From Bacteroidota bacterium (GTDB taxonomy: Bacteria; Bacteroidota; Bacteroidia; AKYH767-A; OLB10), in the NCBI GenBank assembly GCA_016713925.1, contig JADJOH010000007.1, forward strand, positions 1 to 64,000: a stretch of DNA of 64,000 nt, written 5' to 3'. The position numbers and the translations under genes are program-made. This document shows, piece by piece, positions 53,301-61,718 of the stretch. The stretch's first letter is position 1; the number at the start of each line of letters is the position of its first letter. Below the pieces are notes generated by a model, which saw only the letters and a list, made by a program, of their open reading frames with translations, searched no databases and was not told where the DNA came from.

Positions 53301-54852
53301 TCCCACTTCCAACGGTATTTTAGTGGAAGCCGGTCAAAACAATACCGTGAGTTGTAATGATGTATTGGGATTTGGCGATGATGACACCCTTCGAAACGGT
53401 TATAAAGTGTCACAATCCTTAGGGAATAAGCTACTGTGTAATTCATCAGATAGTATTGGCTATGCTTATCTTTTTGAAGGCGCCGGATGTACCGGCACCC
53501 TTTTTAAGGGGAATTATATTGGGAAAAGTTATTCGGGCTTGTATTTGAATAGTGCAGCGATAATTGGTCAACAACCAGTTATACAACTTCCGCTTTTAGC
53601 TTATCATGGAAATGTTTGGGAAGACTCATCAAGATATTCAAGCGGTTTTGGTGCAGTGAATTTGAATGAATTTCCACCAATCAATTTATCTAATAGTCTA
53701 TTCACAACCAACCAAAATGTATCCGGTCACAATCCGGTAATTCCGGATAGTGCAAGTCAAGGACCTTTTTATGTAAATGATCAGAATTGGTTTTCACCAC
53801 AAAATCCAGGAGGTCATTTTGATTGTATTCACAACGAGACTTGTCAAACATTATTAAATGGTGGGGGGGATGAAGAGTTTCGCATGATGGTGGTTGAGGA
53901 CAGTTCGGTAACCAGTATTTTTATTGAGGAATCTAAATTAATTGCTCAGCAAAAAGTATATAAAGAATTAATTGAGGACAGTGTGCTCTCCTCCTCAAAT
54001 ACCAGGTACAGTGATTTTATTTCTGATAAATCTGTCACATCCATCGGTAAGCTGTATCAGGTTGAATCAAAGCTTAGAGAGTTGGCTGTTAGTGACTCAT
54101 TACTATCAAGTACAATAGTTAATAACCGCAGTTTATACCAAGTTTATGTTGACAGTCTTATTGTTTTAGCGCAATTGATAAAGACCGATACCTCTTCTGC
54201 TTTACGTATGCTTAAAGATGATTTAATAGAGGAAATTGCAACTTTAAGAAATACAATATCAACCTCAGTTGATCAGTTAATTCTGAAAACTGATTCAATA
54301 TTTTTAGGCGCTCGTAACATAAATGAAACAATTGCACCCGCCGGTATTCCTGATGCAAATGAAGCGTATATCAATGAAGTCCATTTCAGGTATAGAAAAG
54401 AAGGATTAGCGGTGATAATTAAGGAATACGAAAATATTCTTCAGGTCGCTGTACAATGCCCTTCATCTGGAGGGCCTGTTGTTCATAAAGCAATGATATT
54501 TATTTCGCAAGTAAATGACAGTATGCAATACAATGATGGAGAGGTGTGTTCAACTATAGGAATTTTCAGAATGTCTAATCCGAATAGTAAAAATAATTTA
54601 GAACCAAAACTAATCTGTTTCCCCAATCCTGCTTCGTCTTCACTACAACTTCTTTTTGATGGGCTAATTGGTTCAGAATATAATTTAGAAATACACGATA
54701 GTTCCGGGAAATTAATTATATCGAAAAAGTTCACTTCTACTTCAGGTGCATATTATCTGAATACGTATTCTCTTTCCAATGGATTATTTCATGTGTTAGT
54801 TCGCGATAGTGAAGGTATAAATGTAAGTTCAAAGTTTATTATGTCGCGATGA
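47362..54852 (+). CDS. Giant T9SS-exported surface protein with beta-helix region
   Basis: About 2500 residues. A signal peptide (MRKLFLITLIISTCFLFNAP to SAQ) supports the ATG at 47362; another in-frame ATG at 47332 would add ten residues. The body is Cys- and Thr-rich with many short beta-sandwich-like repeats, a calcium-type motif DSDNDGIADTS near residue 720, and a DUF11-like domain near 1490-1590 (KLVSQSPAFPGDTVEFYIII). A right-handed beta-helix region spans roughly 1610-2135, an alpha-helical region 2180-2380, and a type A sorting domain ends the protein (LICFPNPASSSLQLLF ... LSNGLFHVLVRD). It is expected to be secreted by the T9SS and attached to the surface, perhaps as an adhesin or glycan-binding protein; the target is unknown. 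Confidence 0.88.
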   Translation: MRKLFLITLIISTCFLFNAPFSAQTIPVSITEPNSLGSCTDNLFKAAFNLTQERRITIALTLNFNGPTVNSCQSAGNPPQVLFVLDSSTVQVTNIDVDTASGTWTATIDSGFCELFYHVYIDCSVIPEGSGSSTTLNFFQTWTDSLLAVYNLDSSGASSVPISVLKPYLYQIPVTGFTANYLDTVRMNFMYKNTNSGTANILFRFYPDASDYCGALPMLALNYKIGKNGTPFPYVPGDAATTVLPSGDTLIFEQLSFDTLCIYCDTVCTNDSCTRSAILKWHCNIPPATDSLFCTDCLSEYVNTYNVVNASVHNVRVDRLDPDPQTAFYDHSCLNDTTVLFWRYSITNNGMAALDSLKISLNYFDTESFGHLTLIPGSSLSVSSNCSGCQITTDTTHRDIVLCTGLVPDALFNASTVVTAFSPKDTVWISFTTVRCGEEDDQALLNVPKYFNHWKLKVLGKTICGESVSVSPDTVNNVSYSNPYNSLHDLDLKLQFLPTVTDLSVPKDSVFGDTSLFNITCREIVNSKYDYQLFGSNSSEEFKLSGWLKAVVHCEQGLVIRDRENQVYFEYFNASGNKVIINADFYHTLIPKDTCMAGDYVFYFDLNDTLMFDAITGGDFIFTLQACCSGSSGTVDFDVKFYVIPDPDSCIALTYTDTLHIQPPNCTGIACNSWIPLSSAESRIFKHCPGCLAPGVIVKDYKMHRTSFGIQDSDNDGIADTSLPQIAESTSWYNTNKNNLKLLYSSYGDTIEDRLSAFFQEGDPGSDGYSYLQMKNVGLTLPFLQLSRLIPAGFDTMKLVPVSFTFFIDTLTDSTNANCIDCSGFALDPARTRTMYHITKSGNAMYTFLDTVQNANRLLFTFDGSVDSAFQLIGNLDNPDFLDSLAPFEGFYEGQRFRLKVQYSVCGNFITGNADVMTLENTSIKSEILNQMWLSGKKQPYNAFETVAQMANTVSILRDSLGITLDTNSVPPYDLMDTTFTNDHLFFCETFGGLHYFFSQDAKNFTLMENGPGCTKLLNVKAYSVRAGYPYVINIYPFEYRPARLWPETYEINVPPGYYISSARVRHEYRHNDSTKILPWHSFDVIDTTGNFILFDDSLPGANCLSEIFYPLAPSDTNLYVHSGMTERTLQFTLTPLDCDTGVFITHDSMAVILFTAEGYACVDSTACSPNPQLIRGSNANTNVKIVNRPNLMVQAAPLNIPAFENRICTQLYITNNLVLEDGIYSTQAAHVFIAVPDTLTLPYLNNWVFYGQDTIYPVGGIIPIDTVFAVDRIVTGLLCASFVNCELENTPFTIYTGWNCASYPDTPFVPDPSLCHVDSFGFDISPQDVNLGNFGKAPLSSGPFSLCDTILVQADFKNTEGGFSYPLFVTLDNIPNALEILNVFIASPCSSSGSNTCPLTYNDSLGYYPIEAWALDSVGISDSALSGGECLQVRVNVIPTCKFESDTMPSISLYAIDYCGNMDTSKATHNNAITIDSSHCSNCFTVEKLVSQSPAFPGDTVEFYIIICGNNSSIQPVVIYEYLPSSFVLTDSLPLWIYVPADTCDTLIVEGYFSSYVDCNDSSSFNKVVVEGNNYLDSAYACIEVISPCINDSTIIFENGGLATSYGSSYSNEHIYLDGIFYVDTNMSFENCIIKTRAGSSIVLLGSNTINFYNTTISGCDTMWQGLIVDYIGTVILEDLNSIQDAHEAINLGPKGNLLMNNSEIINSVTGIKVPPTYPSLFGGTVDLRQARFGMYASSFLPDYHGQPMHDSVLPYAGVDVSDAVLSIGDDSYGTNTFHNMNIGVRGFRSDLNVYNCTFDSIRAIYFYNSKGNASAVVIIGDTANNVASSLRVHPIDPSLKNMDYCQTGVYSFYSNLAVYGCFMDHMFDGVTVYHCKDNLVTGVNGNEINARHHGIYLFDNYGGLYQNFESNRITIDGEKSGVGILAQELKTASSFNCTIVSNQIDVTNGKAGIEMINLDKSTVSYNRINLFPGTISTAPTSNGILVEAGQNNTVSCNDVLGFGDDDTLRNGYKVSQSLGNKLLCNSSDSIGYAYLFEGAGCTGTLFKGNYIGKSYSGLYLNSAAIIGQQPVIQLPLLAYHGNVWEDSSRYSSGFGAVNLNEFPPINLSNSLFTTNQNVSGHNPVIPDSASQGPFYVNDQNWFSPQNPGGHFDCIHNETCQTLLNGGGDEEFRMMVVEDSSVTSIFIEESKLIAQQKVYKELIEDSVLSSSNTRYSDFISDKSVTSIGKLYQVESKLRELAVSDSLLSSTIVNNRSLYQVYVDSLIVLAQLIKTDTSSALRMLKDDLIEEIATLRNTISTSVDQLILKTDSIFLGARNINETIAPAGIPDANEAYINEVHFRYRKEGLAVIIKEYENILQVAVQCPSSGGPVVHKAMIFISQVNDSMQYNDGEVCSTIGIFRMSNPNSKNNLEPKLICFPNPASSSLQLLFDGLIGSEYNLEIHDSSGKLIISKKFTSTSGAYYLNTYSLSNGLFHVLVRDSEGINVSSKFIMSR

Positions 54853-56342
54853 GAAAAACAATAAAACTCTTACTATTTATGCTTTTATTCAGCAATCAAA
54901 TTGTTGGCCAGGGATTTTATAATCATCAGTGGTTGTTGGGTAGTTATTTGTTTTTGCAAGACCCTAAAGGAAGAATTGTGTTCGATTCTAGTTCATTTTC
55001 CCATATTCCTGAGTTTAGAAAAATGGTGTTTTGGGGAACCGAAGCCACCATCTGCGATGCACAAGGAAATTTTTTAATGAGTAGTAATGGAGTTTGGATT
55101 GCCAATGCCAACAACGATACGATGTTGAATGGGTCAGGATTGAATCCAAATGGAATAACATCTAACTGGGCTTTCGGATTGCCGATGACTAGTAATGCAA
55201 TGTTTATTCCTTTTCCTGGAGATTCAACAAAATATTTATTAATTCATCATTCTGCCACATTTGATGGATATTCCTATCCTGCTTATGAAATTTATAATAG
55301 TACTATAGATATGTCACTTGATAATGGATTAGGTGGGGTGACAGTGAAAAATCAAATACTTTTATCAGATACATTGAATTGGGGTATAGGGGCTTGCAAA
55401 CATGCAAACGGTCGTGATTGGTGGATTGTAGCTAGTAAAAATAATAGTGATATAATTTACACTTTACTTCTTACGCCTTTGGGATTAACTCTTATGAATA
55501 CGCAACATCTTATTCTTCCTAAACCTTGGTATAACGTAGCGCAACCAACCTTTTCTTTAGATGGAACAAAATTTATATATAATACATACGATACAACTAC
55601 AATAAATAGTTTCGTAGTTTTTTCGGACTTTAATAGATGTACTGGAATTTTTTCAAATACTCAAACACTTCAAGTTACCAATGGTCAATTAATATGGGGG
55701 CTTTGTCAAAGTCCTATAAATAATCTATTTTATGCTTGTAGTAGTTCACGAATTTTCCAGATTAACACGGATAGCCTGACAGTTGACACAGTAGCCAACT
55801 ACGATGGCTTTATTTCTCCTCCCGGGCAAACCTGTTGCGCCACATCCTTCTGGAATATGTATCTAGCCGCAAACGGAAAAATATATATCACCAGTGGTAG
55901 TGGAGTTCAGCATTTGCACGAAATGAACTATCCCGACAGTGCTGGTCTTGCCTGTGATGTTCAACAGCATGCAATAAACCTTGGGTACGCACAATTACGA
56001 GCTGTCCCCAACCATCCTAATTACAACCTCGGTCCGTTAGTAGGAAGTATTTGTGATAGCCTGAGTGTGGGTTTACCTGAGCAAGGGCATGATTTCAGGT
56101 TTGGGATTTCACCTAACCCTACTTATGATGGTAGTATAAAATTAGTGTATTTGCTCCCTCAAAACCAACCCGGCCTGTTTGAAGTATATGATATAACAGG
56201 GCAGTTGGTGTATAAAATGAATTTACCGCTCTGGAGTACCTTGCAGTATATTCACTTACCGGAGCTAAGTAATGGAGTGTACACCTGTGTAATTAAAAGT
56301 GGGTATGAGAGAGTGGGGAAAAAGTTGGTGGTGATGCGATGA
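54849..56342 (+). CDS. T9SS type A sorting domain-containing protein
   Basis: A 497-residue secreted protein with a signal peptide (ending NQIVGQG), a central domain with beta-propeller-like repeats (TKYLLIHHSATFDGYSY, RDWWIVASKNNSDIIYTLLL, NGKIYITSGSG), and a C-terminal sorting domain (FGISPNPTYDGSIKLVYLLP ... LSNGVYTCVIKSG). Its ATG overlaps the stop of the giant gene as ATGA, so translation of the two is coupled. It probably works on the surface with the giant protein. No enzyme motif is recognised. Confidence 0.87.
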   Translation: MRKTIKLLLFMLLFSNQIVGQGFYNHQWLLGSYLFLQDPKGRIVFDSSSFSHIPEFRKMVFWGTEATICDAQGNFLMSSNGVWIANANNDTMLNGSGLNPNGITSNWAFGLPMTSNAMFIPFPGDSTKYLLIHHSATFDGYSYPAYEIYNSTIDMSLDNGLGGVTVKNQILLSDTLNWGIGACKHANGRDWWIVASKNNSDIIYTLLLTPLGLTLMNTQHLILPKPWYNVAQPTFSLDGTKFIYNTYDTTTINSFVVFSDFNRCTGIFSNTQTLQVTNGQLIWGLCQSPINNLFYACSSSRIFQINTDSLTVDTVANYDGFISPPGQTCCATSFWNMYLAANGKIYITSGSGVQHLHEMNYPDSAGLACDVQQHAINLGYAQLRAVPNHPNYNLGPLVGSICDSLSVGLPEQGHDFRFGISPNPTYDGSIKLVYLLPQNQPGLFEVYDITGQLVYKMNLPLWSTLQYIHLPELSNGVYTCVIKSGYERVGKKLVVMR

Positions 56343-56422
56343 GTAGTGAATAAAAATAAATCAATATTGCTTTTAATGAATATTTTTTGAAGTTTTAAAT
56401 AATACTACCTAATTTTGTTAAG

Positions 56423-57247
56423 ATGAAAGTGTCAGAATGTAAATTGTATTTATTGAAAAATGGTTTGTTGGGGTGGGTTTTATACTTGAGTTCAATGAGT
56501 GCTTTTGCTCAAGTCGAAACCCCCGTCAACCCTGTCGGTGCTCCAACAACAGTGGTGTCGCCAACGGCTGATTTTGCTACTGCCCTGTCTATAAAATACA
56601 ATATCCTGGATCCTGTTTCAGGGCTGCATGGTATCTATTTTCAACCGGAATTTTCTCCCAATGCATCGGTTGAGTTTGGGATTGGTGTGACCCGAAAAAA
56701 TCTGCTGTTCTCTACAGCCACAACGGAGGAGAGTAATGGGTTCTTCTCGAGATCATTTAATTCGCCCTATTGGGATAAGCCGAACCAAAGCGATATTGAA
56801 GACTTCTTCTACGATTATGATAACCGCAAAGCGAAAAGTGGCTGGTATTTTAGTGTAATGCCTCGCCTGGCATTCTCCTCTATGGTATCGGCTCAGGCTC
56901 CGTTTATCGGATTGAAGTTTGAATACCGTAAGTATAACTGGAGAGCCGATGCATTGTTGCCTTCAAATGAATTGGAGTATTCCGGAAAATCAGAATTGAA
57001 AGAGCAAGAGAGACAGTTGAATTTCCTGTTTGTTTATGGAGGCAGATTTTCGGGTGGAGGATTTATTCTCGAATGGTATGGTGGATTGGGTACCCGCCAT
57101 TTTACCCTTACCAAACGGGATAACGGAGTGGAGTATAACGGTTCTCCCGCCGTGGCTACGCATGGATCAGTATTGTCTGATTATAAGAAAACATCAGCCA
57201 TGTTTGAAGTGGGAATCAATATCGGCTATCGAATGGGTGGACAATAG
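56423..57247 (+). CDS. Outer membrane beta-barrel protein, hypothetical
   Basis: A 274-residue protein with a signal peptide (hydrophobic segment LLGWVLYLSSMSAFAQ). The mature part alternates polar and apolar residues with Gly/aromatic turns (GIYFQPEFSPNASVEFGIGV, IGLKFEYRKYNW, GGFILEWYGGLGTRHF) and ends in GINIGYRMG, as in small outer-membrane barrels. It lies 80 nt after the second cargo gene, in the same direction. It may anchor or assist the two cargo proteins; the function is not known. Confidence 0.7.
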   Translation: MKVSECKLYLLKNGLLGWVLYLSSMSAFAQVETPVNPVGAPTTVVSPTADFATALSIKYNILDPVSGLHGIYFQPEFSPNASVEFGIGVTRKNLLFSTATTEESNGFFSRSFNSPYWDKPNQSDIEDFFYDYDNRKAKSGWYFSVMPRLAFSSMVSAQAPFIGLKFEYRKYNWRADALLPSNELEYSGKSELKEQERQLNFLFVYGGRFSGGGFILEWYGGLGTRHFTLTKRDNGVEYNGSPAVATHGSVLSDYKKTSAMFEVGINIGYRMGGQ

Positions 57248-57264
57248 TGAAACACTATTATTTT

Positions 57265-58176
57265 CTAAATCACCTGCTTTTTGCTGAGCTGCTCCTCTAC
57301 AATCTTTAATCCTTCTTCCAGTGTATGTGGATGAAAATTTAATTCTTTGGTAGCCTTATCAATGATAAAGCCGGTTTTCAGTGGACGTAAAGCCGGTTGC
57401 TTTAAAGAGGCTGTTGTGATCGGATGAATGTATTTTTTATCCAGCCCAAAGTGATCGGCAATTTTATACGCGATGTCAAGAATGGATAAAACTTCCTTTC
57501 CCGAAACATGAAAAAGGCCTTCTGTTTTATCCATCGCGGCGGTTATACAGGCTTCGGCAAGATCTTCCGCTAAGGTAGGTCCGCGGTATTGATCATTGAT
57601 GACATTGATGTCAGTGCCCGCTTCAAGTGATTTTTTTGTCCAGAGTACAACGTTGGAGCGTTGAGTATCATCCGTCACTCCATAAATGATCATCGTGCGC
57701 AGTATGGTCCATGGAAGTCCGCTGTCCATGACGAGTTGCTCAGCATCAGCTTTGGATTGCGCATAAACACTTAAGGGGCCTATAGGATCTGTTTCCCTGT
57801 AAGGTCCGGAAGTGCCGTCAAAAACGAAATCAGTACTGATGTAAATGAAGTGTGACTTATGCTTTTTCGCTGCAACTAGTAAAGTGTTTACGGAATCAAC
57901 ATTATTTATCCTGCAGGCCGGGGGATCCAATTCGCAAGTGTCCACATTGGTCATGGCCGCAGTATGGATGATACAATGGGGTTGATGGGTATGGATAATT
58001 TCCTCTACCCGCTGTGGGTTGTTTAAATCAACACTTTCGTAAATGTATCCTTCCTTCAAATGAATACGGTTTTCACCTCGCGCGCAAGCAATAAGAGTAA
58101 TGTCTTTGCGATGCATTAAGGCATACACCAGTTTTTGTCCGAGTAAGCCGTTAGAACCTGTTACGAGAATTTTCAT
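57265..58176 (-). CDS. SDR family sugar-nucleotide reductase (RfbD-like)
   Basis: A 303-residue NAD(P)-dependent enzyme of the extended SDR class. It has the nucleotide motif VTGSNGLLGQKLV at the N-terminus, HTAAMTNVDTCE, YISTDFVFDG, and the catalytic YAQSK. This matches dTDP-4-dehydrorhamnose reductase-type proteins, but without other rhamnose genes nearby the exact substrate is unsure; a related 4-keto sugar or another ketone is possible. Confidence 0.85.
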   Translation of the reverse strand: MKILVTGSNGLLGQKLVYALMHRKDITLIACARGENRIHLKEGYIYESVDLNNPQRVEEIIHTHQPHCIIHTAAMTNVDTCELDPPACRINNVDSVNTLLVAAKKHKSHFIYISTDFVFDGTSGPYRETDPIGPLSVYAQSKADAEQLVMDSGLPWTILRTMIIYGVTDDTQRSNVVLWTKKSLEAGTDINVINDQYRGPTLAEDLAEACITAAMDKTEGLFHVSGKEVLSILDIAYKIADHFGLDKKYIHPITTASLKQPALRPLKTGFIIDKATKELNFHPHTLEEGLKIVEEQLSKKQVI

Positions 58177-58229
58177 GAATACTGTTTAGTGCTTTGGAGG
58201 ATGAAATGCATAAAGAAACATAGGTTGAC

Positions 58230-59273
58230 TTATGCTAAAACTTGCAGCAAGGTTTCAATTTGCTCTACACTCCCTAATACGAAAAATTTCGAATCGGGTT
58301 GCATCAATGTATCCGGTCCGGGATTGATGATGTATTCTCCGGAAGCATTTTTGTAACCGATGATGCTGGCACCTGTCTTGTTCCTGATATTTAATTCGCC
58401 TAATGATTTACCTTTTAATTCCTGCTTGAGTTTGTTGCATTGAATTTCTTCCAGCCGGATATTTATTCTGCCCGTAATATGATCAATAAGTTCAAGTACA
58501 TCGGGCCGTGTGACCAATGCCGCCATATGCGTTCCTCCGATTTTATCCGGCATGATGACATTGTTGGCGCCGGCCCTTCGCAGTTTTCTTTCAGATGTAT
58601 CTTCCGATGCACGACTGATAATTTTTAATTCAGGATTTAGTTCCCGTGCCGTCAAAACGACAAAGACATTGGAAGAATCCACCGGCAAGGTGGTGATCAA
58701 TGCAGTGGCCTTTTCGATGCCGGCTTCCTGAAGAATTTCATCCCGCGTAGCATCGCCTTCAATGAAAAGATAATTGGCTTGTTCGCGGAGATCATGTAAT
58801 GCTTTTTCGCCATTCTCTATTACAACAAAAGTCTGATTGTGGGCCAATAACTGATCACAGGCTTGCTTGCCATTTCTTCCAAACCCGCAAACAATAACAT
58901 GGTTTTCGATTTTACTAATCATTTTCAAGACTTTTTTATATTTGAAATAGCGTTGTAATTCCCCTTCCATGATATAGGAGGTGATCAGGGAGATGGCATA
59001 AGCAAAGGTTCCGATACTGATGATGATTAATCCGACAACAAACCATCGTCCTGCATCTGAAAGCGTATGTACAACACCTAATCCTACAGTAGATAAAATG
59101 ATGATGGTAGTGTAAATCGATTCGCTCAGACTATACCCCTCTATGAGCATAAATCCGGCAATGCCAATAATCATGATTCCGGCTACCATTGCAGTGGCAA
59201 TCTGTAGTTTCCGGATAAAATGAAAATGCTTTTTATGCATGTGGCGAAGATAGTAGTATTCGCCAACAGACAT
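58230..59273 (-). CDS. Potassium channel-like protein with TrkA domains
   Basis: A 347-residue membrane protein: two transmembrane helices with a pore loop (about residues 25-110), then TrkA-N (HVIVCGFGRNGKQACDQL, about residue 125) and TrkA-C (about residue 265-347) domains. The layout is that of an MthK-type K+ channel gated by a ligand. The selectivity filter reads STVGLGVVH where TVGYG or TVGFG is usual, with Val-His in place of the acidic residue. It may conduct K+ with altered selectivity, or another ion. The start could be ten or so residues later (MHKKHFHF). Confidence 0.87.
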   Translation of the reverse strand: MSVGEYYYLRHMHKKHFHFIRKLQIATAMVAGIMIIGIAGFMLIEGYSLSESIYTTIIILSTVGLGVVHTLSDAGRWFVVGLIIISIGTFAYAISLITSYIMEGELQRYFKYKKVLKMISKIENHVIVCGFGRNGKQACDQLLAHNQTFVVIENGEKALHDLREQANYLFIEGDATRDEILQEAGIEKATALITTLPVDSSNVFVVLTARELNPELKIISRASEDTSERKLRRAGANNVIMPDKIGGTHMAALVTRPDVLELIDHITGRINIRLEEIQCNKLKQELKGKSLGELNIRNKTGASIIGYKNASGEYIINPGPDTLMQPDSKFFVLGSVEQIETLLQVLA

Positions 59274-59372
59274 TTATGATTTTTGTCGCGGGTCTTCCAA
59301 AATAATGGTGGATAGAGGCTTGAAAAAAAGGATCTGGCTTCAGGGCAACAGGGTCATTACAACATTTTTTAC

Positions 59373-59606
59373 TTATAAATCCCAAACACTGCCGCGCCGT
59401 TGAACCTGCATCATGTTTCGCAATTTCTTCACAAAAGCCATGATCATGTAAATGATAATAGGGGAACCCACGGTCAGGAACGAAGCGTAGATAAAAAACA
59501 TCCGGATGGCCGCTGATTTGATGCGTAGCTTCTCTCCCCACCAATCACATACCCCGAACGCTTGTCGCTCGAACCAGGATTTAATAGTATTTATAATGTT
59601 TTGCAT
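59373..59606 (-). CDS. PspC domain-containing protein
   Basis: A 77-residue protein: MQNIINTIKSWFERQAFGVC, then DWWGEKLRIKSAAIRMFFIY and one membrane segment SFLTVGSPIIIYMIMAFV. The GVCxxxGEKL...IRxxFIY pattern is that of PspC, linked to envelope stress in other bacteria. I chose the internal ATG (59606) because the longer frame overlaps DUF2851 more and adds nothing recognisable. It is downstream of the DUF2851 gene with a short overlap. Confidence 0.85.
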   Translation of the reverse strand: MQNIINTIKSWFERQAFGVCDWWGEKLRIKSAAIRMFFIYASFLTVGSPIIIYMIMAFVKKLRNMMQVQRRGSVWDL

Positions 59607-60883
59607 GGTTGCCGTAACAGGTATTGTCCGATGCCGCAATTTACACATTTTTTATAATCGCAATAGTTTTTTTTTAGGTGAAGTAACGCTTGTGTTTCTC
59701 CGGCATTACAAGCCTCCCATCCACTGTCCTGCCATCCGCGTATGATACGATTGCTCTCAGGCCGGCATTTCTCCATCCAGTAGAGGGATTTTTCGCAGAG
59801 GAATGCCAATCCCTGCTGTCGTCCGTAAAAGAAAAGAAAGGGGATTACCGCATTGATGATGAGTGTCAGGATGGCCTCTTTTCCAATGCGCTTGGCATAG
59901 CTATCTGAAGGTAACCCGAAACGGTAATGTTGGTACCAATAATCGGAAGCTGCCACATCGAGTATCTCCGCTAAATCGTTGATTTCACCAGCAGTGATGA
60001 TCCGGTCGAGCAAAAAATCTTGACCCGCATGGAGCATGGCAAATTGGGAGATGCGGAGCGTAGGGAAGTTGGCCGGTCGGAGTCCTCCGAATTTCCAGAC
60101 ATGGGGCGACATGGGCTTAAGCAGATACTTGTTTTTAAAAAAACGATATTGCCTCTTTAACCTTTCCGGATAGGCTTCAGGACTCTGTACAGGTAACAGT
60201 CCCGCCTGTCCGAAAAGTAAGGCTTCCAGATCCTCGGCTTTATGCCGGTGTCGTGCTATGAGGGGATATGGGACGGCTTTGGCCAACACTTCGAAAGGGC
60301 CGGCGTTGACTTTGAATCCGAAGGATCGGGCCAGCAAATGGTATAAACTATCCGGCCACCGCTTTTCTTGTAGAAGATGTAATTTATGGAGATCTTCAAA
60401 TCGGCTCTCCAGCCGCTCTGTTAACAGGCGATCCAGTACGAGTGAACGGTCGAGGAGGGGCACCTCCGGTAGTTGTCGGCTGCAGGAGACAAAAGGCGAT
60501 GCTCCCTGCATCAGATTATAATAATGTTCCAGGTAATGTGCCGGATATTTACCTTGCATCACGAGCGTTGGCATCGCGCTCCCATCCAAACGCAGAATTT
60601 CGGTATCGGAAATTTCAACGGCATGGAGGATGATGTTATCGTACGAAAGATCTCCCGTATGATGGTGTCTGTACCAATCGCTGGCTTTTGTATGTATTTC
60701 TACATTCCCTGCCCAAACGATGCCGCCTATCCGAAGTCGGGCGTTGAAGAAATCAGGTCCGCTTTCAAAATTTCTATTTCCGGGATGCAGAATTTCAATT
60801 TCTTCCCCTGTGATTAGTTTCAGCAAATGACTTTGTAGAAGCCGGTGTTGCCATATATAATAAAGGAAATCTTCGTTGATCAT
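59591..60883 (-). CDS. DUF2851 family protein
   Basis: A 430-residue cytoplasmic protein. The start MINEDFLYYIWQHRLL, then GNRNFESGPDFFNARLRIGG and WAGNVEIHTKASDWYRHHH, are the family signature, with a Cys-rich end (LKKNYCDYKKCVNCGIGQYL). The GPDFxxA and GxVEIHxxxxDWxxHxH motifs resemble a nuclease-like fold, but no function is established. Its end overlaps pspC by 16 nt. Confidence 0.88.
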   Translation of the reverse strand: MINEDFLYYIWQHRLLQSHLLKLITGEEIEILHPGNRNFESGPDFFNARLRIGGIVWAGNVEIHTKASDWYRHHHTGDLSYDNIILHAVEISDTEILRLDGSAMPTLVMQGKYPAHYLEHYYNLMQGASPFVSCSRQLPEVPLLDRSLVLDRLLTERLESRFEDLHKLHLLQEKRWPDSLYHLLARSFGFKVNAGPFEVLAKAVPYPLIARHRHKAEDLEALLFGQAGLLPVQSPEAYPERLKRQYRFFKNKYLLKPMSPHVWKFGGLRPANFPTLRISQFAMLHAGQDFLLDRIITAGEINDLAEILDVAASDYWYQHYRFGLPSDSYAKRIGKEAILTLIINAVIPFLFFYGRQQGLAFLCEKSLYWMEKCRPESNRIIRGWQDSGWEACNAGETQALLHLKKNYCDYKKCVNCGIGQYLLRQPCKTL

Positions 60884-60943
60884 GCCACAAACCTAGGTGG
60901 CCGATTTTTTTTACCCGTCGAATAAACGCTTATATCCGTTTAA

Positions 60944-61441
60944 TTACGCTTCTACCGGTGTGGCTCTGCTATTTTCCCCCTTCCATATTCCAAAAAGCGC
61001 TTCAAGTTTTTTATGGCGATAGTCAAAAATCCCTGTTACTTGTTTTCTGACAAATAAACTGTTCGCTATTCTCCCCAGAAAACCAAATGGAATTTTATAA
61101 TGTATGCGGTCTTGCATCTCTACGCCACCGTCAATCTCTCTGAAAAAATGAGTATGATGCCACAGCGTATAAGGACCAAAACGTTGTTCATCTACAAAAT
61201 ATACGCCTTCTTTTACATGCGTAATTTCAGTGACCCAGCGCATCGGGATGTTTAATATCGGCTTCACAATATAGGAGATGATCATGCCGGCATACATCTT
61301 TTCTCCGGGTGTATATCCGGTAGTGATTTCAAAGCCCATATGCGGTGGAGTTATGGTTTTGAGGTTCGCCGGTGAGGAGAAGAAATCCCACGCTTTCTCA
61401 AGGGAGATGGGTATACGTTGTGTGGTTTCTAACTGATGCAT
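60944..61441 (-). CDS. SRPBCC family protein
   Basis: A 165-residue helix-grip protein: RIPISLEKAWDFFSSPANLK, TPPHMGFEI, then a lipid-pocket type sheet with GPYTLWHHTHFFREIDGGVE and DRIHYKIPFG. Similar proteins are labelled cell-division inhibitor SulA-like or polyketide cyclase-like. Binding of a hydrophobic ligand is likely; the ligand is unknown. It is divergent from pyrG. Confidence 0.85.
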   Translation of the reverse strand: MHQLETTQRIPISLEKAWDFFSSPANLKTITPPHMGFEITTGYTPGEKMYAGMIISYIVKPILNIPMRWVTEITHVKEGVYFVDEQRFGPYTLWHHTHFFREIDGGVEMQDRIHYKIPFGFLGRIANSLFVRKQVTGIFDYRHKKLEALFGIWKGENSRATPVEA

Positions 61442-61718
61442 GGCTTATTTTATTTTATGGAGATGGTCTCCCGGTTAATTTTGGAAAAACTTTAATTACT
61501 CCCCCTTTGCACTTAACACTACAGTATTTGACATCCTCCCATACCCTCCTCCATTTCTTTCTCCATGTGAATGGGCGGAGGCACGTTGAGCAAATTTTAG
61601 TTGGAAGATCCTGCTTTTTTACCCCGCGCACGGTTAATAAACAATGCTTTAAGGGAAAAAGTTTTAACCAAATTCAACCTATTTATACAATTTCATCTTT
61701 TTGCCGGCTTCTTTCCCT

